A stretch of DNA of 32,552 nucleotides from Alphaproteobacteria bacterium (GCA_022599575.1 JAHZMA010000122.1:1-32552), one strand, 5' to 3'; counted from the stretch's first letter, positions 1 to 10,037 are shown. Program-made: numbers and translations. The notes: generated by a model not told the origin, from the letters alone.

Positions 1-1
1 A

Positions 2-2341
2 TCATCTGGCACCACATGGCATGCAGCAGGCTTAATTGGGCAGTTGCGTTCAAGCCATAATCTCACAAAATTGGCACAATATTCGGCACAGCTTTACGAA
101 ACATTAGAACAAGAAACTGGTATTGCCACTGGCTATCGGCGTAATGGTTCGCTCACCCTTGCACTTACCGAACACCGCGCAGAAGAACTTGCCCGTCAGG
201 TTGCGATTGCCAATTTTTATGGCGTAGAGGCGGAAATGATTGATGCCGAACAGGCAAAAAAATATTATCCATATCTAAATATTGATGATGCGCTTTGTGC
301 CGCCTATATCCCCAATGATGGGCAAGCCGACCCTGCCAATATTGCATTAGCCCTTGCCAAAGGCGCAAGATTGCATGGCGCGACTTTATTGGAAAATATT
401 AAGGTGCTTGATGTTACATTGGCGGAAGATAGCAAAAATCGGCAATATGTTACGGGCGTTACATGGCAAAAAGGTGAGGCAAGCGGCACGATACAAGCCG
501 ACTATGTTGTGAATGCCACGGGCATGTGGGCGCGCGATTTTGGCGCACAATCGGGCGTTAATATTCCGCTGCATGCGTGCGAACATTTTTACATCGTCAC
601 CGAAGAAATCAGCGAATTGCAAGCCTTGCCAACTTTACGCGTGCCAGATGAGGAAGCCTATTACAAAGAAGATGCCAAGAAAATATTGCTGGGCGCGTTT
701 GAATTAAAATCAAAACCATGGGGCATGGCAGGCATTGATGAAGAATTTTGCTTCGACCAACTGCCCGATGATTTTGACCATTTCGAACCGATATTAGAAA
801 AAGCCATCAACCGTATGCCGATATTAGCAGAAACTGGCATTCATACTTTTTTTAACGGTCCTGAAAGCTTTACCTCTGACGATATGTTTTATTTGGGCGA
901 AGCACCTTTTGTAAAAAATTATTATGTGGCGGCGGGCTATAATTCTATCGGCATTGCCTCATCAGGCGGGGCAGGCAAAGCGCTTGCGCAATGGATGCAA
1001 GCGGGCGAGCCACCCTTTGATTTATGGGATGTTGATATTAGGCGCGCCCACCCCATTCAAAGCAACCGTTCTTATTTGCGCGAACGGGTAAGCGAAACAT
1101 TGGGATTACTGTATGCCGACCATTATCCTTTTCGACAAAAGGCAACATCGCGTGGCTTGCGGCGTTCGCCCGTGCATCATTTGCTAGAACAAAATGGTGC
1201 GGTGTTTGGCGAAGTAAGCGGTTTTGAACGCGCAAATTGGTTTGCCAATCAAGGACAGAAAGCTGAATATCAGTATGATTGGGGCAAGCAAAATTGGTTC
1301 GATAATCACCGCGAAGAACATCTGGCATTGCGTGAAAATATCGGGCTGTATGATATGAGTAGCTTCGGTAAAATTCGCGTGATGGGCATAGATGCACTGA
1401 ATTTACTACAACGCTTATGCCCAAATCAGATTGATATAAAAGTGGGGCGCGTTATCTATACCCCTATGCTGAATCATAAGGGCGGTATCGAGGCTGATAT
1501 TACAATTACCCGATTGGCGCAAGATGATTTCTTGCTAGTCGTGCCATGTGCCAGCCTGATTCGTGATTTGAGTTGGTTAAAACGGCATGTTACCGATAAT
1601 GAACATGTTACAATATTTGATGCCACATCGGGTGAGTCTGTGTTGTGCCTGATGGGACCAAACCTGCCACAATTATTAGCACAAATTAGCCCGAACCAAT
1701 TTGATAATCAGAATTTTCCGTTCGGGCATGTCAAAAACATTGAAATTGGTATGGGTATAGCGCGCGCGCATCGTATCAGCTATGTTGGTGAATATGGCTT
1801 CGAATTTTATATCAGCACCGAGCAAGCGACGCATATTTTTGAAACCATCTGGCAGGAAGGCAAGAAATTTGACCTGAAATTATGTGGCATACATGCGGTG
1901 GATTCATGCCGTATCGAAAAAGCATTTCGCCATTTTGGACATGATATTACCGATGAAGACCATGTGTTAGAAGCGGGGTTAGGCTTTGCTGTTAAACCCG
2001 ATAAGGGCGATTTTATTGGGCGCGATGCGGTGCTGGCAAAAAAACAGAATGGCTTAACAAAACAAATGTTGCAATTTAAGTTAGACGACCCTGATGCGCA
2101 CCTGTTTCATCATGAAATTATTTATCGTGATAATAAGCCAGTATCTTACTTAACATCGGCGAATTACGGGCATCATTTGGGTGGCGCGATTGGGCTGGGT
2201 TATATCAATAAAGAGGATAAAAATGACGACCTCTTGCAATCACGCTATGAAATTGCTATCGGTGGTAAACGCTATCCTGCAACCGCAAGCCTTAAACCGC
2301 TTTACGACCCCAAAGCCGAAAAAGTAAAAAACATTCAATAG
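2..2341 (+). CDS. Dimethylglycine/sarcosine dehydrogenase-type FAD demethylase, 5' end cut by window
   Basis: This is a flavin- and folate-dependent N-demethylase of the dimethylglycine/sarcosine dehydrogenase family, which takes methyl groups from betaine breakdown products and passes C1 units to tetrahydrofolate. The frame is open from base 2, before the TTG at 44. It reads [18 protein letters not shown], the conserved segment just after the N-terminal dinucleotide-binding fold, and its His is the usual covalent FAD attachment site in this family. The gene therefore starts upstream of the window, and roughly 45 residues are missing. The order is FAD oxidoreductase domain (first ~400 residues), then a GcvT-like aminomethyltransferase domain from about residue 430 to the end, with the typical GDFIGRDAV near the C-terminus. 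A YeiH-type gene follows 15 bases later, probably in the same transcript. The substrate (dimethylglycine, sarcosine or a related N-methyl compound) cannot be fixed from sequence. Confidence 0.88.
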   Translation, partial: SSGTTWHAAGLIGQLRSSHNLTKLAQYSAQLYETLEQETGIATGYRRNGSLTLALTEHRAEELARQVAIANFYGVEAEMIDAEQAKKYYPYLNIDDALCAAYIPNDGQADPANIALALAKGARLHGATLLENIKVLDVTLAEDSKNRQYVTGVTWQKGEASGTIQADYVVNATGMWARDFGAQSGVNIPLHACEHFYIVTEEISELQALPTLRVPDEEAYYKEDAKKILLGAFELKSKPWGMAGIDEEFCFDQLPDDFDHFEPILEKAINRMPILAETGIHTFFNGPESFTSDDMFYLGEAPFVKNYYVAAGYNSIGIASSGGAGKALAQWMQAGEPPFDLWDVDIRRAHPIQSNRSYLRERVSETLGLLYADHYPFRQKATSRGLRRSPVHHLLEQNGAVFGEVSGFERANWFANQGQKAEYQYDWGKQNWFDNHREEHLALRENIGLYDMSSFGKIRVMGIDALNLLQRLCPNQIDIKVGRVIYTPMLNHKGGIEADITITRLAQDDFLLVVPCASLIRDLSWLKRHVTDNEHVTIFDATSGESVLCLMGPNLPQLLAQISPNQFDNQNFPFGHVKNIEIGMGIARAHRISYVGEYGFEFYISTEQATHIFETIWQEGKKFDLKLCGIHAVDSCRIEKAFRHFGHDITDEDHVLEAGLGFAVKPDKGDFIGRDAVLAKKQNGLTKQMLQFKLDDPDAHLFHHEIIYRDNKPVSYLTSANYGHHLGGAIGLGYINKEDKNDDLLQSRYEIAIGGKRYPATASLKPLYDPKAEKVKNIQ

Positions 2342-2356
2342 AATAAGGATATAATT

Positions 2357-3379
2357 ATGCAAAAATTACAACAACTGGAATTACCACAAAAAGTAAGGCT
2401 CTATTATCCGGGCTTCAGTATTGCCTGTTTGGTAGGTGTTGTTGCCTATTCATTAGGCACGCATTATAACGCGCCCGTGATGCTATTCGCCTTGTTAATT
2501 GGCATGGCAATCAGCTTTGTTGGGCAATTAGATAATTGCAAATCTGGCATTAATTTCACCGCCTCACCATTATTACGGTTAGGGGTTGGGTTATTAGGCG
2601 TTCGCATTGCCACCAGCGATATTTTACAAATTAGTACGCCTATCCTCATTTCAATCCCCTCACTGATTGCGCTCACCATTTTGGTTGGTTTTATTCTTGG
2701 CAAACTCACCAAAAAAGGTTGGTATTTTTCGTTTTTAACTGCGGGTGCGGTTGGCATTTGCGGGGCATCGGCGGCGCTTGCTATTTCTAGCATTTTGCCA
2801 AAAAATGAGATATTAGAGCGTAACACATTACTCACCGTGATTGGCGTCACCACCCTTTCTACAGTCGCGATGATTCTCTACCCTATTCTATTTCAAGCAT
2901 TGAATTTTAGCGATTTACAAATCGGTTACTTGATTGGCGCCACCATTCATGATGTCGCGCAAGTGGTAGGTGCGGGCTATTCGGTATCAACCGAAGTCGG
3001 TGATTTAGCAGTGCTGATAAAATTATTGCGTGTTACCGTATTGCCTGTGGTGATTCTACTTGGTGTGTTATATATATCCAGCCAAGAAAAAAAGAATAAA
3101 GGGAAAGAGAAAGGGGCAAAATTGACCGCTGTGCCATGGTTTGTGATTTTATTCTTCACATTGGCATTCTTTAATAGTGTCGGGCTTATCCCTAGCGTTG
3201 TTGCCAGCACTATCAGCGCATTTTCTAAAGCATTGCTGATTGTGTCTATTTCTGCATTGGGAATTAAAACATCATTCTCGCAAATGGCAGGGGTAGGACA
3301 TCTGCATGTTATTGTGATTGTTGGCGAAACGCTTGCTTTATTATTATTAGCAATGGGCATCGCCTATTGGTTGGTTTAA
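2357..3379 (+). CDS. YeiH-family (UPF0324) putative sulfate exporter
   Basis: This integral membrane protein of 340 residues matches the YeiH/UPF0324 family in length and layout. It has about ten hydrophobic segments, the conserved LLRLGVGLLGVRI stretch after the second helix, the GAVGICGASAALAI segment, and ATIHDVAQVVGAGYSVS in the middle. Family members are annotated as putative sulfate exporters because some sit beside sulfonate-degradation genes; the transport function is weakly established. The ATG follows AAGGAT with normal spacing and lies 15 bases after the demethylase stop, so co-transcription is likely. No sulfonate gene is visible here, so the sulfate role is not supported by context. 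An alternative is export of another small anion produced during methylated-amine catabolism. Confidence 0.85.
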   Translation: MQKLQQLELPQKVRLYYPGFSIACLVGVVAYSLGTHYNAPVMLFALLIGMAISFVGQLDNCKSGINFTASPLLRLGVGLLGVRIATSDILQISTPILISIPSLIALTILVGFILGKLTKKGWYFSFLTAGAVGICGASAALAISSILPKNEILERNTLLTVIGVTTLSTVAMILYPILFQALNFSDLQIGYLIGATIHDVAQVVGAGYSVSTEVGDLAVLIKLLRVTVLPVVILLGVLYISSQEKKNKGKEKGAKLTAVPWFVILFFTLAFFNSVGLIPSVVASTISAFSKALLIVSISALGIKTSFSQMAGVGHLHVIVIVGETLALLLLAMGIAYWLV

Positions 3380-3470
3380 CGCCACTCATTTAACTGATAC
3401 TGATTTGATTGATTTAGCTTTTGTTGATTTTAACGAGAGCTGAATTATCTAGATTGGTTTTATTACTATT

Positions 3471-3534
3471 GATTAACTGGTATCATCATCAAAGCACAAA
3501 ACAGATTGCGATATGATGTGATACCAGTTAAATC
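3471..3534. terminator. Long inverted repeat between convergent genes
   Basis: A 12-base perfect inverted repeat (TAACTGGTATCA at 3474-3485 and its complement at 3519-3530) extends inward by five more pairs past a one-base bulge. It lies between the stops of two convergent genes. There is no clear T-tract, so it may be a bidirectional 3'-end stabiliser rather than a classic intrinsic terminator. The remaining bases of 3380-3553 are AT-rich with no ORF. Confidence 0.5.
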
Positions 3535-3553
3535 AAATTAACCAAAGTAAATG

Positions 3554-5392
3554 TTACGCTGTCTTCTCAACAACAGCAACTTCTTTTTCTTTATCGCGCT
3601 TACCATCACGGTATAATGCTTTGGTCAGCGAAACACACATTAGCCCCATCACAGCAGTGAATGGTAATGCGCCAATAATCATGGCATTCTGTAAAGAAGC
3701 CATCGGGTTGGCACCCGCACCTGACCTGCCAGCAACCAGCAATGTGCCAATCACCAATGTTAAAATCACACCCCAAACGATACGATGCTTGATTTTAGTG
3801 ACTGCTTCGCCACCAGACATAATTGTGTTCATCACCAAAATGCCTGAATCCGCTGATGTAACAAGAAATGTTAAAATCAGCACGACACACATAAGGGTAA
3901 CCACCCACAAAAAGCCACCGCTGAGCATATAGCTTAATGTCTCAAATAATTTTGAGCTATTAGATGCCGCAATGATTGAGCCGTCTGCCACGCCTGATAA
4001 TTCTAAATCAATCGCAGTGCCACCCAGAATTGTCATCCATGCAAAGCAAACCAACGCAGGTAAAAAGACGCAACCGACGATAAATTCACGCACCGTACGC
4101 CCTTTAGAAATACGCGCAAGGAACAAGCCTACAAAGGGCGAAAATGCAATCCACCATGCCCAATAGAATGTTGTCCAAGCTGCTTGCCAGCTGAATAGAC
4201 GCCCTTCTGTGCCTGCCTCATAAGCAGCAGAAAGCGTTATTGGGTCAAGATTAGCAGCGCCACCTGTTAAGCCCCCAACAAAACCATCGAAAGAACCCCA
4301 AGGGTTAACCGCACCGCTATATAAATCACTCGCAAATGGTTTCGCCGCCGCTGGTAATGCTGATGCAAATTCAGCCATATCAATCGGGCTAAAAGCCACC
4401 AAACTTAACGACACATAGTGAATGATATAGTCAACAAGCGCAGATGCGTAAGTTGTCATCGCAAACAGGAATGAACCAAACACAATGAAGATAAGTAGTA
4501 AAATCATTGATAAAACAAGGTTAAGGTTAGAAAGATATTTCACCCCCCTGCCAACGCCAGAAACCGCAGATATAATAGATAACCCCATAATCACGACCAA
4601 ACCTGAAAGCAAGCCAACCGTGCCGGGCGTTGGTACATCGCCTGATGTATCCATCAACCAACCCATACCAGTGATATTATAAACGCCATCAACAAATTGC
4701 GAAACGCCAAAGCCAATGGTTACCGAAACACCCAATATGGTTGCAACCACACCAAGCACATCAACAATATGACCGCCAAAGCCATTCATATGTCTGCCAA
4801 ATAAAGGCGTCAATGCCGAACGGATTGTGAGTGGCATGCCACGCGTATAGGCGTAATAAGCAAGCGACAAGCCTGTTACCACATAAATTGACCAAGCATG
4901 AAAACCATAATGCAAGAATGTATAGCGATAGCCAGATTTCACTGCTTCAGGCGTATTGCCGACCACCTCTTGGCTAACAATAACAGGATTTGAGCCCCAT
5001 AAGCCTAAAGGTTCTGCGGTTGAAAAAACCATCAAACCAACGCCAAGCCCTGCGCCGAACATCATAGAAAACCATGAGAAGTTTGAGAATTCAGGTTTTT
5101 CGCCTGCCTTGCCCATAATGCGTTTGCCAGTCTGTGGAATGACGGCGAGTGCAAATAGAAAGAATGTGAATAAACCAACAATGATAATATAAAAGCCGTT
5201 AAAATTTTTGAGTAATGCCCCATTAAAACTGCTTAAAATATTGCTGGCATTTTGTGGAAATACCAGTGCCCAAAGCACAAGTGCAATCATAATGCCCTTG
5301 CTCAATAGTGCAATTTCAAGACTATTGCCTTGATAAAAGCCCGATGATGTACGTTTAATTTCCAGTTCCGTAAACGGTGGTGGTGTTGCCAT
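3554..5392 (-). CDS. BCCT-family betaine/choline/carnitine-type transporter
   Basis: This is a sodium- or proton-coupled secondary transporter of the BCCT family for quaternary ammonium or related sulfonium solutes, in the inner membrane. The 612-residue product has about twelve hydrophobic segments. It carries the family glycine-rich signature GAGLGVGLMVFSTAEPLG near residue 110 and the hallmark aromatic stretch WTTFYWAWWIAFSPFVG followed by LARISKGRTVREF near residue 410. The N-terminal tail is short (~25 residues) and the C-terminal tail is charged, ending in KRDKEKEVAVVEKTA, without the long osmosensing extension of BetP-like proteins. This fits uptake for catabolism better than pure osmoregulation. 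The start has a good AAGGGAG ribosome site. It is transcribed towards the YeiH-type gene. Glycine betaine, choline and DMSP are all possible substrates; the nearby demethylase favours a betaine-type one. Confidence 0.92.
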   Translation of the reverse strand: MATPPPFTELEIKRTSSGFYQGNSLEIALLSKGIMIALVLWALVFPQNASNILSSFNGALLKNFNGFYIIIVGLFTFFLFALAVIPQTGKRIMGKAGEKPEFSNFSWFSMMFGAGLGVGLMVFSTAEPLGLWGSNPVIVSQEVVGNTPEAVKSGYRYTFLHYGFHAWSIYVVTGLSLAYYAYTRGMPLTIRSALTPLFGRHMNGFGGHIVDVLGVVATILGVSVTIGFGVSQFVDGVYNITGMGWLMDTSGDVPTPGTVGLLSGLVVIMGLSIISAVSGVGRGVKYLSNLNLVLSMILLLIFIVFGSFLFAMTTYASALVDYIIHYVSLSLVAFSPIDMAEFASALPAAAKPFASDLYSGAVNPWGSFDGFVGGLTGGAANLDPITLSAAYEAGTEGRLFSWQAAWTTFYWAWWIAFSPFVGLFLARISKGRTVREFIVGCVFLPALVCFAWMTILGGTAIDLELSGVADGSIIAASNSSKLFETLSYMLSGGFLWVVTLMCVVLILTFLVTSADSGILVMNTIMSGGEAVTKIKHRIVWGVILTLVIGTLLVAGRSGAGANPMASLQNAMIIGALPFTAVMGLMCVSLTKALYRDGKRDKEKEVAVVEKTA

Positions 5393-5457
5393 AACAAATG
5401 CTCCCTTTTAAAAAGTTATTATTGCCAGCTTATTCTAGCGTAACTTATATGATTTTG

Positions 5458-5471
5458 CAACATTTTTGTTG
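5458..5471. promoter_or_regulatory. Small inverted repeat upstream of the BCCT gene
   Basis: CAACA-TTTT-TGTTG lies 66-79 bases upstream of the BCCT start codon. It resembles, in shortened form, the CAACATA/TATGTTG element in front of the TRAP binding protein and choX. It could equally be chance in an AT-rich spacer. Confidence 0.3.
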
Positions 5472-5512
5472 TTTCCCACACATATCAGCATTATCACGCC
5501 TGTTACCGCTTA

Positions 5513-5908
5513 TCACACATCTTTTTGCAACGCGTGTTGCATCGCCAGATATGATGCTTTTGGCGTTCGTTTCAATGTTTCAAAATCAACATGCACCAAG
5601 CCAAAACGTTTTTCATAGCCTAGCGCCCATTCATAATTATCTAAAAAAGACCAAATAAAATAGCCATTCACATTTGCGCCATCATTAATGGCACATTTCA
5701 CCGCCGCCAAATGCTGATTAAGATAATCAATCCGCGCCGCATCATCAATTTCCCCTTGTCGATTAATAACATCAGGGTTTGCCATGCCATTTTCGGTGAT
5801 ATAAATCGGCAAGCCTTTGCTATATTCTTTTTGTGCGCGCATGATAAATTGATACAGCCCATCGGGATAAATTTCCCACCCGATTTGGGTTTTTGGCAAA
5901 TCACCTCC
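5513..5908 (-). pseudogene. Beta-glucosidase (GH1) C-terminal remnant
   Basis: About 130 residues match the last third of a family 1 glycosidase. They run from DLPKTQIGWEIYPDGLY through YITENGMA, which carries the nucleophile Glu of the (I/T)ENG motif, to GYFIWSFLDNYEWALGYEKRFGLVHVDF and a normal C-terminus. Intact enzymes are about 450 residues, so the acid/base Glu and most of the barrel are missing. Upstream in frame there is a TGA at 5912-5914, only a few codons before homology begins, so the loss is internal to the window and not an edge effect. The only available start is a TTG inside the conserved region. It abuts, head to head, the remnant of an aglG permease and belongs to a decayed glucoside-utilisation locus. 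Confidence 0.85.
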
Positions 5909-5915
5909 ACCTCAT

Positions 5916-6837
<922 letters not shown>

Positions 6838-6846
6838 TGATAGAAG

Positions 6847-7269
6847 TTACACCCACTTAAATGCGCCATCTGGTTCGGGTTGCGAGAATGGGTTAAACGC
6901 CACTTCCCATAAATAGCCATCTGGGTCGGAAAAATAGCTTGAATAACCACCCCAAAACACTTTTTGTGGTGGTTTTACAATTTTTGCGCCGATATTTCTT
7001 GCTTCTTCTATGGTGGCATCAACCTCAGCTTCAGATGCAACATTATATGCCAATGTGAAGCTGGGCGTGGTGATTTTTATCGGCATATCCACCTCTTCTG
7101 CTAGCTTTTCTATCGGGTAAAGCGTTAGCACAAATGATTGTAAATTAAAGGCGACAATATTTTCAGCCCCTTCTTGTGTGGCAGTTTGCCAGCCCAAATC
7201 TTCATAGAATTTTCTTGATTTTTTGAGGTCACAAACCCCTAACGCGATAATGCTTAATCTTTGTTGCAT
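6847..7269 (-). CDS. VOC-superfamily (glyoxalase/dioxygenase-fold) protein
   Basis: This is a 140-residue protein with the two-module vicinal oxygen chelate fold. The first module begins QRLSIIALGVCDLKKSRKFY and contains the EDLGW turn. The second contains FTLAYNVASEAEVDATIEEA and ends in the diagnostic YFSDPDGYLWEVAFNP, whose Glu is a usual metal ligand. The start was set at ATG 7267-7269 because a strong AAAAGGAGG lies six bases upstream; the open frame extends 19 codons further without support. The reaction cannot be predicted: the superfamily includes glyoxalases, fosfomycin-type resistance proteins, epimerases and dioxygenases, and the first-module metal ligands are not obvious. It is divergent from the TRAP binding-protein gene and inserted in a region of decayed sugar genes. 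Confidence 0.82.
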   Translation of the reverse strand: MQQRLSIIALGVCDLKKSRKFYEDLGWQTATQEGAENIVAFNLQSFVLTLYPIEKLAEEVDMPIKITTPSFTLAYNVASEAEVDATIEEARNIGAKIVKPPQKVFWGGYSSYFSDPDGYLWEVAFNPFSQPEPDGAFKWV

Positions 7270-7311
7270 GATAATCCTCCTTTTACAGAATATCAATATT
7301 AGCAGAGATAA

Positions 7312-7343
7312 TTGACAAAGCAACATAAAATATGTTATGTTGC
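7312..7343 (+). promoter_or_regulatory. Promoter with overlapping operator upstream of the TRAP binding protein
   Basis: A consensus -35 TTGACA (7312-7317) is followed after 18 bases by TATGTT (7336-7341). A 9-base perfect inverted repeat, GCAACATAA at 7320-7328 and TTATGTTGC at 7335-7343 with a six-base spacer, fills the spacer and covers the -10. This is ideal for repression by a dimeric regulator. The arms match those upstream of choX. Confidence 0.6.
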
Positions 7344-7422
7344 GCCACGTAAATTTTTCATTTATATATCAAATTTAGGTGAAAACTAACAGACGATGTC
7401 AATTATAGGGAGTATAATTAAA

Positions 7423-8454
7423 ATGTTTGCTTATCGTAAAACAATAAACGCCGTAAAATATACAGTCATTACTTTATCGGTCAGTGTAGTTTCGCTTATT
7501 GCGCCCAATGCAATGGCATCATGTGATGCTGGCGAGATGGTTATTAAATTTAGCCATGTTACCAACGCCGATAGGCACCCTAAAGGCATTGCCGCAAAAC
7601 TATTACAACAACGGGTGAATGATGAAATGGATGGCATAGCATGTATGGAAGTCTATCCAAACTCATCATTATATAGTGATGAGGTTGCATTAGATGCGTT
7701 GCTAAGTGGTGATTTGCAATTAGCAGCACCATCTTTATCATTATTTGAAAAATTCACCAAAAAATTCCGCATTTTTGACCTGCCTTTTATGTTCAAAAAC
7801 ATTGAAGCGGTCGATATATTTCAAGCATCGTCCGAGGGGCAAGCACTGAAAGATATTATGCAAGATCGTGGACTTCAAGGGCTTGAATTCTGGCATAATG
7901 GCTTAAAACAAATTTCTGCCAATGTTCCTATAGATTTGCCACAATATGCCGAAGGTTTGAAATTCCGTGTGCAACCTTCTGATGTGCTTGTCGCGCAAAT
8001 GGAAGCCATTGGCGCATCACCACAAAAACTTGCATTATCAGAAGTTTATGATGCGCTCAAAAATGGGGTTGTTGATGGGCAAGAAAATACTTGGTCTAAT
8101 ATTTATGGTCAAAAATTTTATGAAGTGCAAGATGGCATAACAGAAAGCAATCATGGTGTGCTTGATTATTTGGTGGTAACATCAATAGCATGGCTGAATA
8201 GTTTAGATTATGAAACGCGTCAACAATTCTTGCAAATATTGAAAGAAGTAACTGAAACACGCAATACAGAAGCACTTAAAATCAACCAACAAAACAAGCA
8301 ATTGATTATAAATGCTGGTTACACGGTGCGAACGTTAAACAATAAGAGACGCCGCGCATGGCTAAGGGCAATGCGACCTGTGTGGAAGAAATTTGAACAA
8401 GATGTGGGTAGAGATACCATTAAAACCATTCAAGAAATTAACGCTAATTTATAA
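7423..8454 (+). CDS. TRAP-transporter substrate-binding protein (DctP family), orphan
   Basis: This is a periplasmic solute-binding protein of the TRAP/DctP family. From ATG 7423 the 343-residue product has a signal peptide ([17 protein letters not shown], cleavage after NAMA) and the family features: [20 protein letters not shown] near the mature N-terminus, [11 protein letters not shown], and the central [14 protein letters not shown] with [15 protein letters not shown], which shape the ligand pocket. The conserved Arg that normally binds the substrate carboxylate is probably in [23 protein letters not shown] 7423 was chosen over ATG 7396 because a GGGAG lies before it and the signal peptide becomes normal in length. 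No DctQ or DctM membrane gene is adjacent, so the protein must work with a distant permease or have lost it. The ligand is unknown, but a carboxylic acid is usual. Confidence 0.88.
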   Translation: MFAYRKTINAVKYTVITLSVSVVSLIAPNAMASCDAGEMVIKFSHVTNADRHPKGIAAKLLQQRVNDEMDGIACMEVYPNSSLYSDEVALDALLSGDLQLAAPSLSLFEKFTKKFRIFDLPFMFKNIEAVDIFQASSEGQALKDIMQDRGLQGLEFWHNGLKQISANVPIDLPQYAEGLKFRVQPSDVLVAQMEAIGASPQKLALSEVYDALKNGVVDGQENTWSNIYGQKFYEVQDGITESNHGVLDYLVVTSIAWLNSLDYETRQQFLQILKEVTETRNTEALKINQQNKQLIINAGYTVRTLNNKRRRAWLRAMRPVWKKFEQDVGRDTIKTIQEINANL

Positions 8455-8544
8455 ATTTTAGCATGACAAAATGGGTGTGAGCGTCTGTAACTGTCGCTAC
8501 ACGCAAATGCTTGGGTGTTTTTAACAATCCCCACGCAATTCACA

Positions 8545-8747
8545 CGCAATGACATGGTTTGGTTGCCACCAAATTGCGTTACCTGTACGGCGGCATGCCA
8601 TGTTGAGCCAGAGGTAAGGCTATCGCGTTCCACCAAAATGACATCGGTAATGCCCTCTTGCGTTAAGTGATACAGCACCGAGCAACCCGCTACACCGCCA
8701 CCAATCACCACTACATTCGCTTGATTTTTGAATTTAGTGTCATTCAT
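8545..8747 (-). pseudogene. N-terminal remnant of a second dimethylglycine/sarcosine dehydrogenase-like gene
   Basis: From the ATG at 8747 the minus strand reads a clean FAD-binding N-terminus: [20 protein letters not shown] (dinucleotide fold), [18 protein letters not shown] (FAD-linking region) and [15 protein letters not shown]. Homology to the family then ends, near 8550. The frame runs through unrelated sequence to a stop at 8430, inside the 3' end of the TRAP gene. An intact enzyme would be about 800 residues. The TQFG subtype differs from the IGQLR sequence of the enzyme at the left edge, so it is not a recent copy of that gene. The Gly that normally follows HAA is Val, consistent with decay. 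Confidence 0.8.
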
Positions 8748-8765
8748 AACATTGTCTCCCTCATA

Positions 8766-8822
8766 TTATCACAAAAATATAGCTTAATATATTGCATTTT
8801 TCAACATATTGATGCTATCGTA
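8766..8822. promoter_or_regulatory. Regulatory segment shared with the choX upstream region
   Basis: TATTATCACAAAAATAT followed by TTTTTCAACATATTGATGCT matches the choX upstream region (14111-14156) over most of its length. The inverted-repeat arm CAACATA (8802-8808) is intact, but its partner is degraded to TATCGTA (8816-8822). It sits between the demethylase remnant (minus) and rsgA (plus) and could have served either gene. Confidence 0.5.
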
Positions 8823-8866
8823 TAAAAGATTGCGGAATTGATAAAAATTTGGAAAAAACTTAAATA

Positions 8867-9952
8867 ATGAAAATTACCGAACACATGCTCCAGATGGGCT
8901 TTAATCAGGCACTGCAAGATAATATAGATAATGATAAGGCCGCTATATATGATATAGCAAGGGTGATAACAGTGCATAGGGATAGCTATATTATCTGTAA
9001 AGCGGGCGATGATGTTACTGCAAAATTATCGGGTAAATTTCTGCATGAAGCACAAACAACAATAGACCGACCAACAGTTGGTGATTGGGTTTATGTCGAT
9101 TTTCATGATGATAATAGCGATGCGGTCATTCACGGTTTTATTCCCAGAATATCTGTTATGAAGCGTAAAATGGTAGGAAAAAGAACTGATTACCAGCTGA
9201 TTGCTGCCAATATCGATACCGCCTTCATTGTCCAATCACTCCATGACGATTTTAATCTGCGGCGGCTTGAACGCTATATGGTGATGATTACCGAAACTGG
9301 CATCACACCAATTATGCTGTTAAGCAAGTCTGATTTAATGGCTGAAGATGATATTGCCGAAAAAATTGCAACCATTCTAGCAATCATACCAGATATGACA
9401 ATCGTGCCATTTAGCAACGAAGATGGCACAAACCTTGAGAAAATCAAAGGCTTACTGCATGCAGGAAAAACATATTGTATGGTAGGTTCTTCTGGTGTTG
9501 GTAAAACAACATTGCTTAATAGCCTGCTGGGCGAAGCCTTGTTTGCCACCGCCGCAGTGCGCGAATATGATGGCAAAGGGCGACACACCACCACCAGTCG
9601 CCATTTGATACAGCTTGCAAACGGTGCAATGATGATTGATACACCGGGTATGCGCGAATTAGGCAATCTACTGACTGATAGCGGTATTGACGAGACATTC
9701 TCAGAAATTATTGAATTAGCACAACAATGTAAATTCAATGATTGTTCGCATCAGAATGAAAAAAACTGTGCCATTCTGGCGGCGCTCAAAGATGGTAGCC
9801 TCACTGAAGCACGTTATCAGAGTTACAAAAAAATGCAGCGTGAAGCAGATTTTAAGGATATGTCTTATGTGCAGAAAAAACAAAAAGGCAAGAAATTTCA
9901 AAAACAGATAAACGCTGTCTTAAAAGATAAAAGAAGCAGAGAAAACTACTAA
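8867..9952 (+). CDS. rsgA: Ribosome small-subunit-dependent GTPase RsgA
   Basis: RsgA is the circularly permuted GTPase that checks late 30S ribosome assembly and releases maturation factors in the cytoplasm. The 361-residue product has an N-terminal OB-fold (about residues 20-110, RPTVGDWVYVDF). The G motifs are in permuted order: LLSKSDL as G4 (Ser153-Asp156, Ser replacing the usual Asn), the P-loop GSSGVGKTTL with Lys213, and DTPGMRE as G3 with Asp258. The C-terminal zinc knuckle is Cys288-X4-Cys293-X-His295-X5-Cys301. The tail is Lys-rich, suitable for rRNA contact. The ribosome site is weak (AT-rich leader), and the promoter region carries a CAACATA-type element also seen before choX. 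It is a housekeeping gene that appears isolated among solute-uptake genes. Confidence 0.95.
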   Translation: MKITEHMLQMGFNQALQDNIDNDKAAIYDIARVITVHRDSYIICKAGDDVTAKLSGKFLHEAQTTIDRPTVGDWVYVDFHDDNSDAVIHGFIPRISVMKRKMVGKRTDYQLIAANIDTAFIVQSLHDDFNLRRLERYMVMITETGITPIMLLSKSDLMAEDDIAEKIATILAIIPDMTIVPFSNEDGTNLEKIKGLLHAGKTYCMVGSSGVGKTTLLNSLLGEALFATAAVREYDGKGRHTTTSRHLIQLANGAMMIDTPGMRELGNLLTDSGIDETFSEIIELAQQCKFNDCSHQNEKNCAILAALKDGSLTEARYQSYKKMQREADFKDMSYVQKKQKGKKFQKQINAVLKDKRSRENY

Positions 9953-9992
9953 CGCTCAGATATAGCCAATGCAAAAATAATGCATGTCAAAA

Positions 9993-10025
9993 AAAACATC
10001 TGGACAATTAAAACATCTGATGTTA
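9993..10025 (+). promoter_or_regulatory. Operator-like direct and inverted repeat before the GntR gene
   Basis: AAAACATCTG occurs twice with a 17-base period (9993 and 10010). The second copy continues into ATGTTA, giving AAACAT-CTG-ATGTTA at 10011-10025. That is one mismatch from the AAACAT-N3-ATGTTT operators upstream of the paralogous regulator near 26.04 kb. It ends 12 bases before the ATG, the position expected for autoregulation. Confidence 0.6.
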
Positions 10026-10037
10026 TAGAAAACCATT

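Noticed and set aside
44-44. TTG at 44 as the true start of the demethylase
   Set aside because: The conserved FAD-linking segment lies in frame upstream from base 2, so the TTG is internal and the gene begins outside the window.
5398-5658. 86-codon plus-strand ORF upstream of the BCCT gene
   Set aside because: It crosses the BCCT promoter and the GH1 remnant antisense and has no ribosome site or family features.
7396-7422. ATG 7396 as the start of the TRAP binding protein
   Set aside because: No ribosome site; ATG 7423 has GGGAG upstream and gives a normal signal peptide.
8461-8544. A small gene in the 84 bases between the TRAP gene and the demethylase remnant
   Set aside because: Short fragments in all three minus frames show no family resemblance; it is treated as degraded sequence.
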